Origin: Sanderia malayensis
Lineage: Eukaryota; Cnidaria; Scyphozoa; Semaeostomeae; Pelagiidae
DNA: 64,000 nt
Direction: 5' to 3'
Assembly (NCBI GenBank): GCA_013076295.1
Contig: RQOL01000915.1
Span: forward strand, 930,001-994,000
Below the pieces are notes generated by a model that worked only from the letters and a program-made list of their open reading frames with translations, was not told the DNA's origin and ran no database searches. A program made the position numbers and the translations under genes. Positions 50,760 to 62,559 of the stretch are shown here, piece by piece (the stretch's first letter is position 1; each line of letters starts with the position of its first letter).

Positions 50760-51655
50760 CCGAATAAACAGAACTTAATCCTTGGATAATGCTAACTAAT
50801 CCTGATTAATGACTACTCCATTCTAGCTAATCATTCCTAGTCATTACCTTCTCAATACTTGATCCTCAATACATCCTTGATTATCATTCCTAATCATTAC
50901 CTGATCATTAGTTGATCCTTCACTGATCCTTACTAATCCTAGCTAATCATTCCTAATCATTACCTTATTATCAGTTGATCTTTAACTTATCCTCACTAAT
51001 CCTAACTAATCATTCCTAATCATTACCTTATCATTACTTGATCCTTAACTGATCCTTTCTAATCCTAACTAATCATTTCTAATCATTACCTTATCATTAC
51101 TGGATCCTTGACTGATCCTTTCTAATCGTAACTAATCATTCCTAATCATTACCTTATCATTACTTGATCCTTAACTGATCCTCACTAATCCTAACTAATC
51201 ATCCCTAATCATTTCCTTATCATTACTTGATCCTTAACTGATCCTTTCTAATCCTAACTAATCATTCCTAATCATTACCTGATCATTAGTTGATCCTTCA
51301 CTGATCCTTTCTAATCCTAACTAATCATTCCTAATCATTACCTTATCTTTACTTGATCCCTAACTGATCCTCACTAATCCTAACTAATCATTCCTAATCA
51401 TTACCTTATCATTACTTGATCCTTAACTGATCCTCACTAATCCTAACTAATCATCCCTAATCATTACCTTATCATTACTTGATCCTTAACTGATCCTCAC
51501 TAATGCTAACTAATCATCCCTAATCATTACCTTATCATTACTTGATCTATAACTGATCCTCACTATTCCTAACTAATAATTCCTAATCATTACCTTATCA
51601 TTACTTGATCCTTAACTGATCCTCACCAATCCTTACCAATCATACATAATCACTA
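50760..51655. repeat. 63-bp minisatellite rich in TAATCC
   Basis: About 13 copies of a 63-bp unit: CTAATCCTAACTAATCATTC, CTAATCATTACCTTATCATT, ACTTGATCCTTAACTGATCC plus three bases. GATCCTTAACTGATCC recurs at 63-bp steps, for example 51,040, 51,103 and 51,166. The unit itself is built from TAATC-containing sub-repeats. Copies are 85-98 percent alike by eye. Confidence 0.9.
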
Positions 51656-51689
51656 GGAAGGCTGACGCGCTTCGCGCGCCACCTCCCTA

Positions 51690-51930
51690 GTGTTTTGGCC
51701 TTCGATGTGAGTGGAACAGCGGTCTTGAACAAAAGTGGGGTGGGTTTCTGTTGTTTTGGCCTTCGATGTGAGTGGAACAGCGATCTCCAAGGAAAGGGGG
51801 TGGGTTTCTGTTGTTTTGGCGTTCGATCTGAGTGCAACAGGGATCTTGAACAAAGGTGGGGTGGGTTTCTGTTGTTATTGCCAGTGATCAGAGGGGAAGA
51901 GCGATTTTGAACAAAAGTGGGGTGGTGCTT
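51690..51930. repeat. 62-bp tandem repeat, four copies
   Basis: Units starting TTTTGGCCTTCGATGTGAGT with GGAACAGCG and AAAAGTGGGGTGGGTTTCTG recur at about 51,694, 51,755, 51,817 and 51,877. The last one is diverged. It follows directly on the 63-bp minisatellite but is not related in sequence. Confidence 0.85.
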
Positions 51931-52256
51931 GTAGAAAGTCCCTCGTAAGCAAGACGTGGTAATGATCTGAGCAACGAAATTCTGAGTTGAATTGATCAAG
52001 TAGCTGTAGGCGTATTTAGGGGAGACGTTCGAGAGATAAAACTGACTTTCGTTTAAGTGTAATAAAGAAAATAAAAGTTTAATATTGAAAAGTGGCAAAT
52101 AAGTCAGCGTTAAGTAAAGTTCAAGTAAAAAAATGATTACAATAATTATTAAAATATGATTAGAATGGAGTAAATTAATATAACAAAGTTTTTGTTGGAT
52201 TATTGTCATTTCGACGTCAACATATTGCCGGTGAGATTGTTGTAGTTACTAATTTG

Positions 52257-52634
52257 TTACTGTTGCTCCAGTGTATCGTCATTGGTGACTTGATCGTTAT
52301 CGTCTTCATCGGTAGCGGTTGGCTGTGGTTGTTGTTCTGTTTGTTGTGGTTCGTCAGGTGGCAACATGCTGACGTCGAAATCGTCTTCTTCTATGGATCT
52401 CTGGAGACTTTCTTCAAAGTTTTTGTTTAAGAGTCTCTTTGCAATTTTTTCGAGATGCCTTGCTCTTGCTATGGCTTCTTTTACCTTGGCCTTTGTTCTT
52501 CGGTTGGATTTTCTTATTGTCGTGAATGACTTGTAGGCTGTCTCAGTATTTTGGTCAACATATTTGCACGTTATCTCAAGGCGTGAAACTGTGTCTTTCG
52601 CCATTTTGACTAAAGTGTTCAAGTCGTTGTCCAT
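52257..52634 (-). CDS. Small predicted helical protein with acidic Gln-rich tail
   Basis: ATG at 52,634 starts a 125-residue protein. The first 80 residues are predicted helical and basic (VSRLEITCKYVDQNTETAYK, SNRRTKAKVKEAIARARHLE, KIAKRLLNKNFEESL). The C-terminal 45 are acidic and Gln/Pro-rich (PPDEPQQTEQQPQPTATDED). The frame is intact with protein-like composition, but I do not recognise a family. It lies upstream of the region duplicated at 52,904. Confidence 0.45.
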   Translation of the reverse strand: MDNDLNTLVKMAKDTVSRLEITCKYVDQNTETAYKSFTTIRKSNRRTKAKVKEAIARARHLEKIAKRLLNKNFEESLQRSIEEDDFDVSMLPPDEPQQTEQQPQPTATDEDDNDQVTNDDTLEQQ

Positions 52635-53740
52635 GCTGCAAATTTTGGAAAAAGCGTGTCAGAATGTTTGTAATGATATCAATATGTAAATATATATATA
52701 TATATTGAAAGTAATGACAAAATGAAAGGGGTACGTAATATGTAAAATTTTACTGACCTTCTTCTGATTGAATAAGTTTGCGTAGAAGTTGATGTTTCTT
52801 TGTGTGTTGCTTCTTGGTGATAGCAATCGTGAATTGATGTTAGGAGAGTTTGATTCTTAATTTATAGATTTGGAGAAAACAGGTTTAACTTGTTTACGCA
52901 TTTTTTTGTTTTGTTACATTTGTGACTGATTCATTGGATATATTGTGGGGGTTTATGATTTGTATGTTTGTTCATATGATTATTCGGGGAAATAAAAAGT
53001 TTTCGTGCGCCGATACCCCTGCGCCAAAGGTGCGTCGTAATGTTGAATGTTTTGATTTTTGTATGGAAGCAATTGTGATTGCATCCGAGATTGGCAGCGG
53101 AGATGATACAGTTTCTAATTTGAGTGGTGGCAACAGTTGTACGTAAGTAGGTGTGCTACCGTGAGCATTGACTTTGCTTCCGATTTTTTTGCTTCTGTAA
53201 ATGCTCATTCATTAGTGGTAAGATTTGTATAATAACATGCTCTGTTTTAATTTTTGCTGCCTCTGCGCGATTAGTAAGGTTGTTTTTTTATATTGAGAGG
53301 ATGGCCAGTGATTGGAGAGTTTTTTCGATGCAAGTCATTGCATGACCATCATGTTGAGTACCTTGTAGGAAGTATACGATGTTTGAGTTGTGGAGTAATT
53401 TCCCTGTTAAGATATTGGTTGTGTTGTTGTGTGTGGTTGCGGATGTAAACAACGGAGGTGGTGAAATTGGGAGCACCTGCTATCGACGTACAAAACGTAT
53501 ATCGATGTGTGAGTGTGGTTGGAAAGAAGTATTTATTTTGGGTCATTGATTGTTCATGGAGATGTCACGATTTTGAGTTAAATTGTAAAGTTTAGTGACG
53601 TTGTGGAAGGTGATTGGTTGGTGCGTGATGAATGTATTGTCGCGCGATGCTAATGATTTCAAGTTGAAAGTATAAATATGCAAGTCTAAAGTCTTGTTTT
53701 GTAATGTCGTAAATTTTGGTTACATCTGGTGTTGATGAGA

Positions 53741-54261
53741 ATGGCGGAGAAAAAGTGTAGTGTTCATTTGGATGGCGAAAAAAAGGTAAAAATGTTATTA
53801 ACCTCAAATCTTTGTGATAGATTAGTTGTGATAGAGTATGTAAATAGATTTAACTGAGAATGTGCAATGTTATTTTCGTAGATGTTTGTGTGGAAGGAAA
53901 TTGGGAACTTGAAGAAGCAGGTCGCCCGAAGATTTGGTTTGAAGCCGGGGGAGAATTTTATCTTCACCGATTATAAAGGGGAGAGAATAAGACAGCCCCA
54001 GTAAGTTTGTTATAATGTTGAACCTTCTAACGTATGCGAATTTGAATAGTTTTGGAAGTGTCATATATGTGAGGGTAGATGTATATATATGTGACCTTTT
54101 TCTGCAGGAAAATGAAAGTAATGCACGTTCTGCTATTGGTAGAGGAAGAAAAAAGGAGAATAAAGTGCGGGGACAGGAAAGGAAGAAAAAGAAGAGGGGA
54201 GGAGAAAAGAAAGATAAGGGAAAGGGAGGATGGCAGGGGAAGAAAAGTGAGGGCCGCGTGA
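53741..54261 (+). CDS. Three-exon gene for a small basic protein (copy 1)
   Basis: Exons 53,741-53,785, 53,882-54,000 and 54,108-54,261 have GT-AG borders and add up to 318 nt, exactly 106 codons with the stop. The protein starts MAEKKCSVHLDGEKK. Exon 2 gives MFVWKEIGNLKKQVARRFGL, KPGENFIFTDYKGERIRQP. Exon 3 is a highly basic tail (KMKVMHVLLLVEEEKRRIK, then Lys/Arg/Gly/Glu-rich sequence). Frame and splice sites agree at both joints, which is unlikely by chance. The middle part looks like a small folded domain; the family is unknown. It lies on the opposite strand to the Helitron next to it. Confidence 0.5.
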
Positions 54262-55379
54262 TTCAGAACATCACGATTAATAGAGTAGAACATATTAGTT
54301 TTTGATTAATAGTTTTTTTTATTATATTTGTGTTTCGTAGTATACGGTGAAATTGTGTATTATTGAGTTCACTTTTCTGACCTGCATGATTGATATTTGA
54401 AGTACTGTATTGAGAGAGTTATTGCGGTGGAAGTGTAGTTTCTTGGTGTCCTGGTGTGCGTGTGCAATGGAATGCATACTGTTTTGTTGTTCAATTCAAG
54501 GGTACTCGTTGTCTTGCGATGGTGTGTGTAAACGTGAATTAAAAATGTATTGTATTCATGGAGTTAATGTATCGTTGTGAAGGGTATATTGGCGAAGAGA
54601 CCATAGATAACCGTAGGGTTACTTTTAGGAAGATATTCGAGTTCACAATGGAATGCGTAATTTGGGAAGCACTGATGGGGTATAGCATATGAATGGCGAT
54701 ATCTTACCTTGAAGGGCCTAAATCTTACCTGGCTTAGAATACAGTTAGAATACAGCGAGAGTCATTCCGAACCTCCAATATGCTCTGCAGTACGTTAAAA
54801 TCATTGTAATTGGCACGATTATTTGACAATACGTGCCCAATCGGAGCGATAATATTCAGCCGAAGAATCAGAAATGGGCAACCTGACTGCTTGTTGTTGT
54901 TGTTGATGGTAGAGATTCATGTTGTTGTGGATTTTACAATGGAATATTGGAATATATAATAATAACACAGACACTAATATGGATTAATATATAGATAGAG
55001 AAATGGGTAATACAACTATGCAATATAAAACACAGAAATATGTTTAATATGTAGATGGAGAAATCGGTAAAATAATTGTGCAATAATTAATACATGAGGG
55101 AATTACATGAAACTGCAAAATCTTCAAATTACAAATTGATAAACATGAACTAAATATATAAAATTAATGGCATGTGCTATACTCTAATAATGTACTTTCA
55201 GTGTCTTATGTGTTTATGTACAATAACATAATAATTTGTAGTTCAGTTAGTGTTCTCACTGTCCCAAAGAATAATAATTTAGTGTTGTTATCTTCTTGAT
55301 GCACTACGGTATTGGGAACTGCGCACTACAATGTAGTACAGTTGTATGATGTTCCCTGTTCCATGCACAGAATGAAGTG

Positions 55380-55630
55380 CTGGATGGAAGACAGTCTGCA
55401 TATGCAGAAGTCATATTGATTTTAATTGCAAATTGCAATTTGGCAAAACAGAACTGAGTGTAGGTTGGGCCAGACATTGTGTTTGATAATTGTCTGAAAT
55501 GAGACAATTTGACACTGCAGAACTGAATGCAGGCTGGTCTGCAAATGCAGATCCTGTGCCCAACTGCCCATGATGTGACAATTGGAGGCAACAATGAATG
55601 CAAGGCAGTCTGTAAATGCAACACCTTGCT
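55380..55630. repeat. Three diverged units of about 85 bp
   Basis: Units share AATGCAGGCTGGTCTGCAAA and TGCAG-like motifs (GACAGTCTGCATATGCAG near 55,390; GGCTGGTCTGCAAATGCAG near 55,530; GGCAGTCTGTAAATGCA near 55,604). Minus-strand frames here translate as LHLQTALHS / ICICRPACIQFCS repeats. The same occurs in copy 2 at 59,135-59,375. Confidence 0.6.
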
Positions 55631-56122
55631 GTTGTTTGGAATCTACAACAGATAAAATCATGGCAGTCAGTAAACATACAAATGGAAGAGGTCACAGACA
55701 TGAAATGAATTGCATTACATGGTGGTGACATCTTTAAGGGCTGTTATAGAGGTTGAATTTCAATAAGATTGTTATTGTGGGAAGTATTTAGTTGTAGAAA
55801 TGTGTCAATTAGATGAAATAACAGAAACATGCAGACTGTTGATGCACATGTCCACCAGTGAATTTACTCTGCAAGGCAGAAAATAGTTGCAGCATGTAAA
55901 AGTTGCCAACAAAGAAGGTATTTAATAGTTATTAGAGCAAATTTGTTGCATTTGAAATATGTGTCATGTGTGGTGTTGGGTTGAAATTTTGATGGAATCA
56001 ATTGTGGGAAATATGGAGGTTCAAATGTAATAGTATGTAGTTTCATATGATACAAACGAATTGGGGGCACCAAATGCCGATTGAGAGGTATTACTATTGC
56101 AGAAGTAATTGACATGAACTGT

Positions 56123-56571
56123 TCATAAGACCTCAGGATAGACAACGTTCTTTGTCTTCTTGCTGTCCGGTATGAATACCTTGATTCCATCAAATGATTT
56201 TGCTCTAGACATGGCTACATAGAGCTGTCCTGGCTGAAGACTGGCTGTGGAAGGTAAATGCCCACATATTTCAATGATTGGCCTTGTGCTTTGTTGATAG
56301 TGAGGCAATATGCCAGTCTGATGGAAACTGTTTTCGAGAAAGTGTGAAAGGAAGGCTCGATTCGGAACAGCTCATTGTTATCTTTGGAATCATGACTTGT
56401 TGGCCTCTGTGTGCACTGGTGATGATATCTGCAGTGAGGACGTGTTGTTTGAGGTGACGCACAATCAACCGTGTGCCATTGCAGAGGCCTTTTTTGGGAT
56501 TGAGGTTTCTGAGAAGGATGACGATTGCACCAACCTGCAAAAGAATGCGTTAGAAATATAATCATTGTTGT
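56123..56571 (-). pseudogene. Helitron helicase C terminus (copy 1)
   Basis: Frames read [40 protein letters not shown], then, in a second frame, [20 protein letters not shown] and a third, [20 protein letters not shown]. These are the last PIF1 motifs of Helitron RepHel proteins, ending in [15 protein letters not shown]. Two one-base shifts break it. The 5' side is cut by the gap at 56,572. Confidence 0.75.
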
Positions 56572-56671
56572 NNNNNNNNNNNNNNNNNNNNNNNNNNNNN
56601 NNNNNNNNNNNNNNNNNNNNNNNNNNNNNNNNNNNNNNNNNNNNNNNNNNNNNNNNNNNNNNNNNNNNNNN
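56572..56671. other. 100-N assembly gap
   Basis: Exactly 100 N, the usual placeholder for a gap of unknown size. It separates the two near-identical copies. Confidence 0.99.
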
Positions 56672-59600
56672 TTTTTTTGTTTTAGTTACATTTGTGACTG
56701 ATTCATTGGATATATTGTGGGGGTTTATGATTTGTATGTTTGTTCATATGATTATTCGGGGAAATAAAAAGTTTTCGTGCGCCGATACCCCGCGCCAAAG
56801 GTGCGTCGTAATGTTGAATGTTTTGATTTTTGTATGGAAGCAATTGTGATTGCATCCGAGATTGGCAGCGGAGATGATACAGTTTCTAATTTGAGTGGTG
56901 GCAACAGTTGTACGTAAGTAGGTGTGCTACCGTGAGCATTGACTTTGCTTCCGATTTTTTTGCTTCTGTAAATGCTCATTCATTAGTGCTAAGATTTGTA
57001 TAATAACATGCTCTGTTTTAATTTTTGCTGCCTCTGCGCGATTAGTAAGGTTGTTTTTTTATATTGAGAGGATGGCCAGTGATTGGAGAGTTTTTTCGAT
57101 GCACGTCATTGCATGACCATCATGTTGAGTACCTTGTAGGAAGTATACGATGTTTGAGTTGTGGAGTAATTTCCCTGTTAAGATATTGGTTGTGTTGTTG
57201 TGTGTGGTTGCGGATGTAAACAACGGAGGTGGTGAAATTGGGAGCACCTGCTATCGACGTACAAAACGTATATCGATGTGTGAGTGTGTTGGAAAGAAGT
57301 ATTTATTTTGGGTCATTGATTGTTCATGGAGATGTCACGATTTTGAGTTAAATTGTAAAGTTTAGTGACGTTGTGGAAGGTGATTGGTTGGTGCGTGATG
57401 AATGTATTGTCGCGCGATGCTAATGATTTCAAGTTGAAAGTATAAATATGCAAGTCTAAAGTCTTGTTTTGTAATGTCGTAAATTTTGGTTACATCTGGT
57501 GTTGATGAGAATGGCGGAGAAAAAGTGTAGTGTTCATTTGGATGGCGAAAAAAAGGTAAAAATGTTATTAACCTCAAATCTTTGTGATAGATTAGTTGTG
57601 ATAGAGTATGTAAATAGATTTAACTGAGAATGTGCAATGTTATTTTCGTAGATGTTTGTGTGGAAGGAAATTGGGAACTTGAAGAAGCAGGTCGCCCGAA
57701 GATTTGGTTTGAAGCCGGGGGAGAATTTTATCTTCACCGATTATAAAGGGGAGAGAATAAGACAGCCCCAGTAAGTTTGTTATAATGTTGAACCTTCTAA
57801 CGTATGCGAATTTGAATAGTTTTGGAAGTGTCATATATGTGAGGGTAGATGTATATATATGTGACCTTTTTCTGCAGGAAAATGAAAGTAATGCACGTTC
57901 TGCTATTGGTAGAGGAAGAAAAAAGGAGAATAAAGTGCGGGGACAGGAAAGGAAGAAAAAGAAGAGGGGAGGAGAAAAGAAAGATAAGGGAAAGGGAGGA
58001 TGGCAGGGGAAGAAAAGTGAGGGCCGCGTGATTCAGAACATCACGATTAATAGAGTAGACATATTAGTTTTTGATTAATAGTTTTTTTTTATATTTGTGT
58101 TTCGTAGTATACGGTGAAATTGTGTATTATTGAGTTCACTTTTCTGACCTGCATGATTGATATTTGAAGTGCTGTGTTGAGAGAGTTATTGCGGTGGAAG
58201 TGTAGTTTCTTGGTGTCCTGGTGTGCGTGTGCAATGGAATGCATACTGTTTTGTTGTTCAATTCAAGGGTACTCGTTGTCTTGCGATGGTGTGTGTAAAC
58301 GTGAATTAAAAATGTATTGTATTCATGGAGTTAATGTATCGTTGTGAAGGGTATATTGGCGAAGAGACCATAGATAACCGTAGGGTTACTTTTAGGAAGA
58401 TATTCGAGTTCACAATGGAATGCGTAATTTGGGAAGCACTGATGGGGTATAGCATATGAATGGCGATATCTTACCTTGAAGGGCCTAAATCTTACCTGGC
58501 TTAGAATACAGTGCGAGAGTCATTCCGAACCTCCAATATGCTCTGTAGTACGTTAAAATCATTGTAAATGGCACGATTATTTGACAATACGTGCCCAATC
58601 GGAGCGATAATATTCAGCCGAAGAATCAGAAATGGGCAACCTGACTGCTTGTTGTTGTTGTTGATGGTAGAGATTCATGTTGTTGTGGATTTTACAATGG
58701 AATATTGGAATATAATAATAACACAGACACTAATATGATTAATATATAGATGAGAAATGGGTAATACAACTATGCAATATAAAACACAGAAATATGTTTA
58801 ATATGTAGATGGAGAAATCGGTAAAAAATTGTGCAATAATTAATACATGAGGGAATTACATGAAACTGCAAAATCTTCAAATTACAAATTGTAAACATGA
58901 ACTAAATATATAAAATTAATGGCATGTGCTATACTCTAATAATGTACTTTCAGTGTCTTATGTGTTTATGTACAAATAACATAATAATTTGTAGTTCAGT
59001 TAGTGTTCTCACTGCCCAAAGAATAATAATTTAGTGTTGTTATCTTCTTGATGCACTACGGTATTGGGAACTGCGCACTACAATGTAGTACAGTTGTATG
59101 ATGTTCCCTGTTCCATGCACAGAATGAAGTGCTGGATGGAAGACAGTCTGCATATGCAGAAGTCATATGATTTTAATTGCAAATTGCAATTTGGCAAAAC
59201 AGAACTGAGTGTAGTTGGGCCAGACATTTGATAATTGTCTGAAATGAGACAATTTGACACTGCAGAACTGAATGCAGGCTGGTCTGCAAATGCAGATCCT
59301 GTGCCCAACTGCCCATGATGTGACAATTGGAGGCAACAATGAATGCAAGGCAGTCTGTAAATGCAACACCTTGCTGTTGTTTGGAATCTACAACAGATAA
59401 AATCATGGCAGTCAGTAAACATACAAATGGAAGAGGTCACAGACATGAAATGAATTGCATTACATGGTGGTGACATCTTTAAGGGCTGTTATAGAGGTTG
59501 AATTTCAATAAGATTTTATTGTGGGAAGTATTTAGTTGTAGAAATGTGTCAATTAGATGAAATAACAGAAACATGCAGACTGTTGATGCACATGTCCACC

Positions 59601-60316
59601 AGTGAATTTACTCTGCAAGGCAGAAAATAGTTGCAGCATGTAAAAGTTGCCAACAAAGAAGGTATTTAATAGTTATTAGAGCAAATTTGTTGCATTTGAA
59701 ATATGTGTCATGTGTGGTGTTGGGTTGAAATTTTGATGGAATCAATTGTGGGAAATATTGGAGGTTCAAATGTAATAGTATGTAGTTTCATATGATACAA
59801 ACGAATTGGGGCACCAAATGCCGATTGAGAGGTATTACTATTGCAGAAGTAATTGACATGAACTGTTCATAAGACCTCAGGATAGACAACGTTCTTTGTC
59901 TTCTTGCTGTCCGGTATGAATACCTTGATTCCATCAAATGATTTTGCTCTAGACATGGCTACATAGAGCTGTCCGTGGCTGAAGACTGGCTGTGGAAGGT
60001 AAATGCCCACATATTTCAATGATTGGCCTTGTGCTTTGTTGATAGTGAGGCAATATGCCAGTCTGATTGGAAACTGTTTTCGAGAAAGTGTGAAAGGAAG
60101 GCTCGATTCGAACAGCTCATTGTTATCTTTGGATCATGACTTGTTGGCCTCTGTGTGCACTGGTGATGATATCTGCAGTGAGGACGTGTTGTTTGAGGTG
60201 ACGCACAATCAACCGTGTGCCATTGCAGAGGCCTTTTTTGGATTGAGGTTTCTGAGAAGGATGACGATTGCACCAACCTGCAAAAGAATGCTTAGAAATA
60301 TAAGATCATTGTTGTG
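56672..60316. repeat. Gap-flanking duplicate, copy 2
   Basis: Starts directly after the N run with TTTTTTTGTTTTAGTTACAT, matching copy 1 from 52,904. It continues past the copy-1 end into the rest of the Helitron gene, so this copy is joined to the longer contig. Confidence 0.9.
57511..58031 (+). CDS. Three-exon gene for a small basic protein (copy 2)
   Basis: Same exon structure, offset 3,770 bp from 53,741-54,261, with no difference that alters the splice sites or frame. Probably the same locus assembled twice. Confidence 0.5.
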
Positions 60317-61363
60317 TGAATTTGTTTCTGAAGCTTTTTGATGGTTTAATCATGTCACCTCAGTTCCAATTTATGTAGTGGCATGCCGCTTGGTTTGTGC
60401 ATTTAGGAACTCCATGGGTATGCTGCTCTTCGGTCATCTGTGAGGACTTTGTCTGCACTGAAGTATGTATGTGTTGGAGTTTGAAGTCTTTGCAGAATGA
60501 GTTTGTTGATTTCATGAGAATTCTCATTCTTTGCGTTAGGCAGCATCTTTCCGACATTGCTAGTGGATTGAGCATGAGATTAGTTCACCTGATGTTGGAT
60601 GTGGGTATATTGAGTCAATCATCTGTGGCTGAGTTGACACAAATTCTGTCTGGTAAGGTGATAATCTCATTCTCGTCGTGAGGCTCGTGTTTGCCAATTC
60701 GCAGAAGCCATTCTGAAAATTCCTGATAGGTGCATCCTGTATAGCCCGCATGTTTCTGTGAAGGCAATGCTGCTCAAAGATGCCCAAAGATCTCTGATTT
60801 GCATTGACTTGAGGCTTTCTGCAACAATTTTTTCTCTGCCTGCTCTGCTAATGACAGGCAGCACCTGACGGAAATCACCTCCAAGAAGCATGAACTTGCC
60901 GCCAAATGGCCTTTTCACCTGGGTGATGTCTCTGAGCAAGGTGTCCACTGCTCTTAGGGCATTTCCAGGAATCATGGAGGCTTCATCCCAGATGAATAAG
61001 GTGGTGTTTCGTAGCATTTGAGCTCGTGCACTCTGTATCTTGATGTTACATGTGGAGTTTGGTAGCAGCGGAATGGGAATTTGAAATGTCGAATGTGATG
61101 TTCTTCCGTTGATTAGAAGTGTTGCTGCTATACCTGACCACGCCATGCACTGAACTTTGTGTCCCATGGACTGTAGGCTGTGCACCAGTGTTGTATAGGA
61201 AATTCCCTGTGCCTGCAGGCCCATCTACAAAGTAGCAATTCTGTTCAGACTGATTCTGCACAGCTTCGATGACTTTTGTGTGGATCTCAAGTTGCTCTGG
61301 GTTGAGACTGGTTAACATTTCCAGTCCTTGTTGCTGTTCAGTGAAGATATCTATCTGATGCAT
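59870..61363 (-). pseudogene. Helitron PIF1 helicase domain (copy 2 side)
   Basis: N-terminal part: LNPEQLEIHTKVIEAVQNQS, YFVDGPAGTGNFLYNTG (Walker A region; the usual K-T after GPAGTG is missing), then GHKVQCMAWSGIAATLLING. Walker B is LFIWDEASMIPGNALRAVDT (60,970-61,010), followed by PFGGKFMLLGGDFRQVLPVI (motif III). The C-terminal motifs repeat those at 56,123-56,571 in broken frames and end near 59,875. Helitron helicases unwind DNA for rolling-circle transposition. Loss of the Walker Lys and several frameshifts argue against function, although indel errors in the assembly could explain some. Confidence 0.8.
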
Positions 61364-61587
61364 CTGAAAATGGATAGAAATGTTTAAATGTGAAATATAA
61401 AATTTGAATAGTTATGAAAGTAGTTGACCCAGGTGGAAAGGATGCTTACCAGGTGTGGTATAAAAAAATTGGTAGGTAGGTCTGGCAGGTCAGGATAGTT
61501 GTTAATGAGTGCCGTGAACATGCAAAGCGTTGTCAATGTCGAGAAGGCACTGGTACATGTGCCTGTCGCGAATGTGACTGTCATCTG

Positions 61588-62517
61588 TTAGCTGTTCTGT
61601 CTGACGAAGTCCTCACTCATGACATCAACAAATTCGTTGAACAGAGCTCGAAGATCTGATGGTGGTTGAAACATCAACAGTGTTGCGAAGAGCTCTCTCA
61701 ACTGTGAAGGCATGTTGAAGAGAGCTGCTTCAGCCATACAGCGTCTGTGTTCGGCATCGTCTTCCAGTAATCCCATGGCCAGTGCAGCACGCTTGAATGT
61801 ATCGTGAAGCTGATTGTTGACTGTGCGAATATCTTCAAATGATGTTGCTCCACGCCGGTTGAGGTAGAAGCCTGAGTGCTAATTTTCTTCCTGTCTTGGA
61901 TTGGCTTGGTATATCCTACCAATGATTGGCTTTGTTCTTTTTTGTCTTTGCCACGCTCTTGTTCTTGATTGTAGGTGTAGTACTCTGGAATTTCATGTAG
62001 AGGTAATCACGTGCAGCTGGATCTTGCTGATTGAGAGTAAACCATGCAGTAAGACTCGTATTTGGATTGATGTTCTGAAGAGAGCGTTCATTGCCAGCTT
62101 GAAAGTAGACAGAGTTTGCAGGGGAAAGATGAGTCTGAAGGCGTTGGATAGCGTGGCTCTTTTCGTGCATGCTGAACTTCAGCATGCGATTACTGCCTCG
62201 TGAGCCAAGATATCTTGCATTATTATGATAGAACTTCGTTATGTTGGACATGTTGTGCCTGTTGCGGTTGATTTTCTCGATGATTTCGACGTGTCCATGT
62301 CTTGACCTTTGTGAATGTACTTGAAGATGTACTTGACGCTTTTGATGGAGGAGCAAACTTCAACGTTTATGTGCGATTCAAATCGCAAAAGAAGATGGCG
62401 ATTGTGTGGGACAACCCAGGTATCATCAAGCCGTCGTTGTCCCTTCTTGACACTGTTATGCTGGCCTCTACGTCTGTACAATGGATAACCATCAACGTTT
62501 GGTTCAGTTCTGTACAA
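61588..62517 (-). pseudogene. Helitron central region, Rep C-terminal half
   Basis: On the minus strand, MYRTEPNVDGYPLYRRRG and HLLLRFESHINVEVCSSIKS lead to VKYIFKYIHKGQDMD, which holds the Rep tyrosines (Y-x2-K-Y-x2-K). It continues, after shifts, with ARYLGSRGSNRMLKFSMHEK, AIQRLQTHLSPANSVYFQAG, TSLTAWFTLNQQDPAARDYL and MGLLEDDAEHRRCMAEAALF, PSQLRELFATLLMFQPP. These are the segments between Rep and helicase in animal Helitrons, in the correct order. Five frames are needed to cover it. Confidence 0.8.
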
Positions 62518-62559
62518 TTTTCTTGGGAAAGTTCTTCTTGCACTTATTGTCCTCCATGC

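Larger units (their letters stand above)
52904..56571. repeat. Gap-flanking duplicate, copy 1
   Basis: This 3.67-kb sequence is nearly identical to 56,672-60,316, offset 3,770 bp at the left and about 3,745 at the right. Differences are mostly single-base indels in homopolymers plus rare substitutions. It ends exactly at the N run. Two contig ends that overlap but were not merged would give this pattern. Confidence 0.9.

Noticed and set aside
50760..51655. Regularly spaced repeats as a CRISPR array
   Set aside because: The 63-bp units are contiguous and wholly repetitive, so there are no spacers; it is a minisatellite.
52922..53146. Short + strand frame starting MTDSLDILWGF
   Set aside because: No family features; the frame differs in copy 2 because of a one-base indel, which argues against selection on it.
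54027..54293. Hydrophobic 88-codon minus-strand frame
   Set aside because: Antisense of the Lys/Arg/Glu-rich exon of the small basic-protein gene, which yields Leu/Ser/Phe runs.
55304..55731. Cys-rich minus-strand frames of 79-106 codons
   Set aside because: They follow the 85-bp repeat units and appear in overlapping frames; no start context or domain. The copy at 59,078-59,476 is the same.
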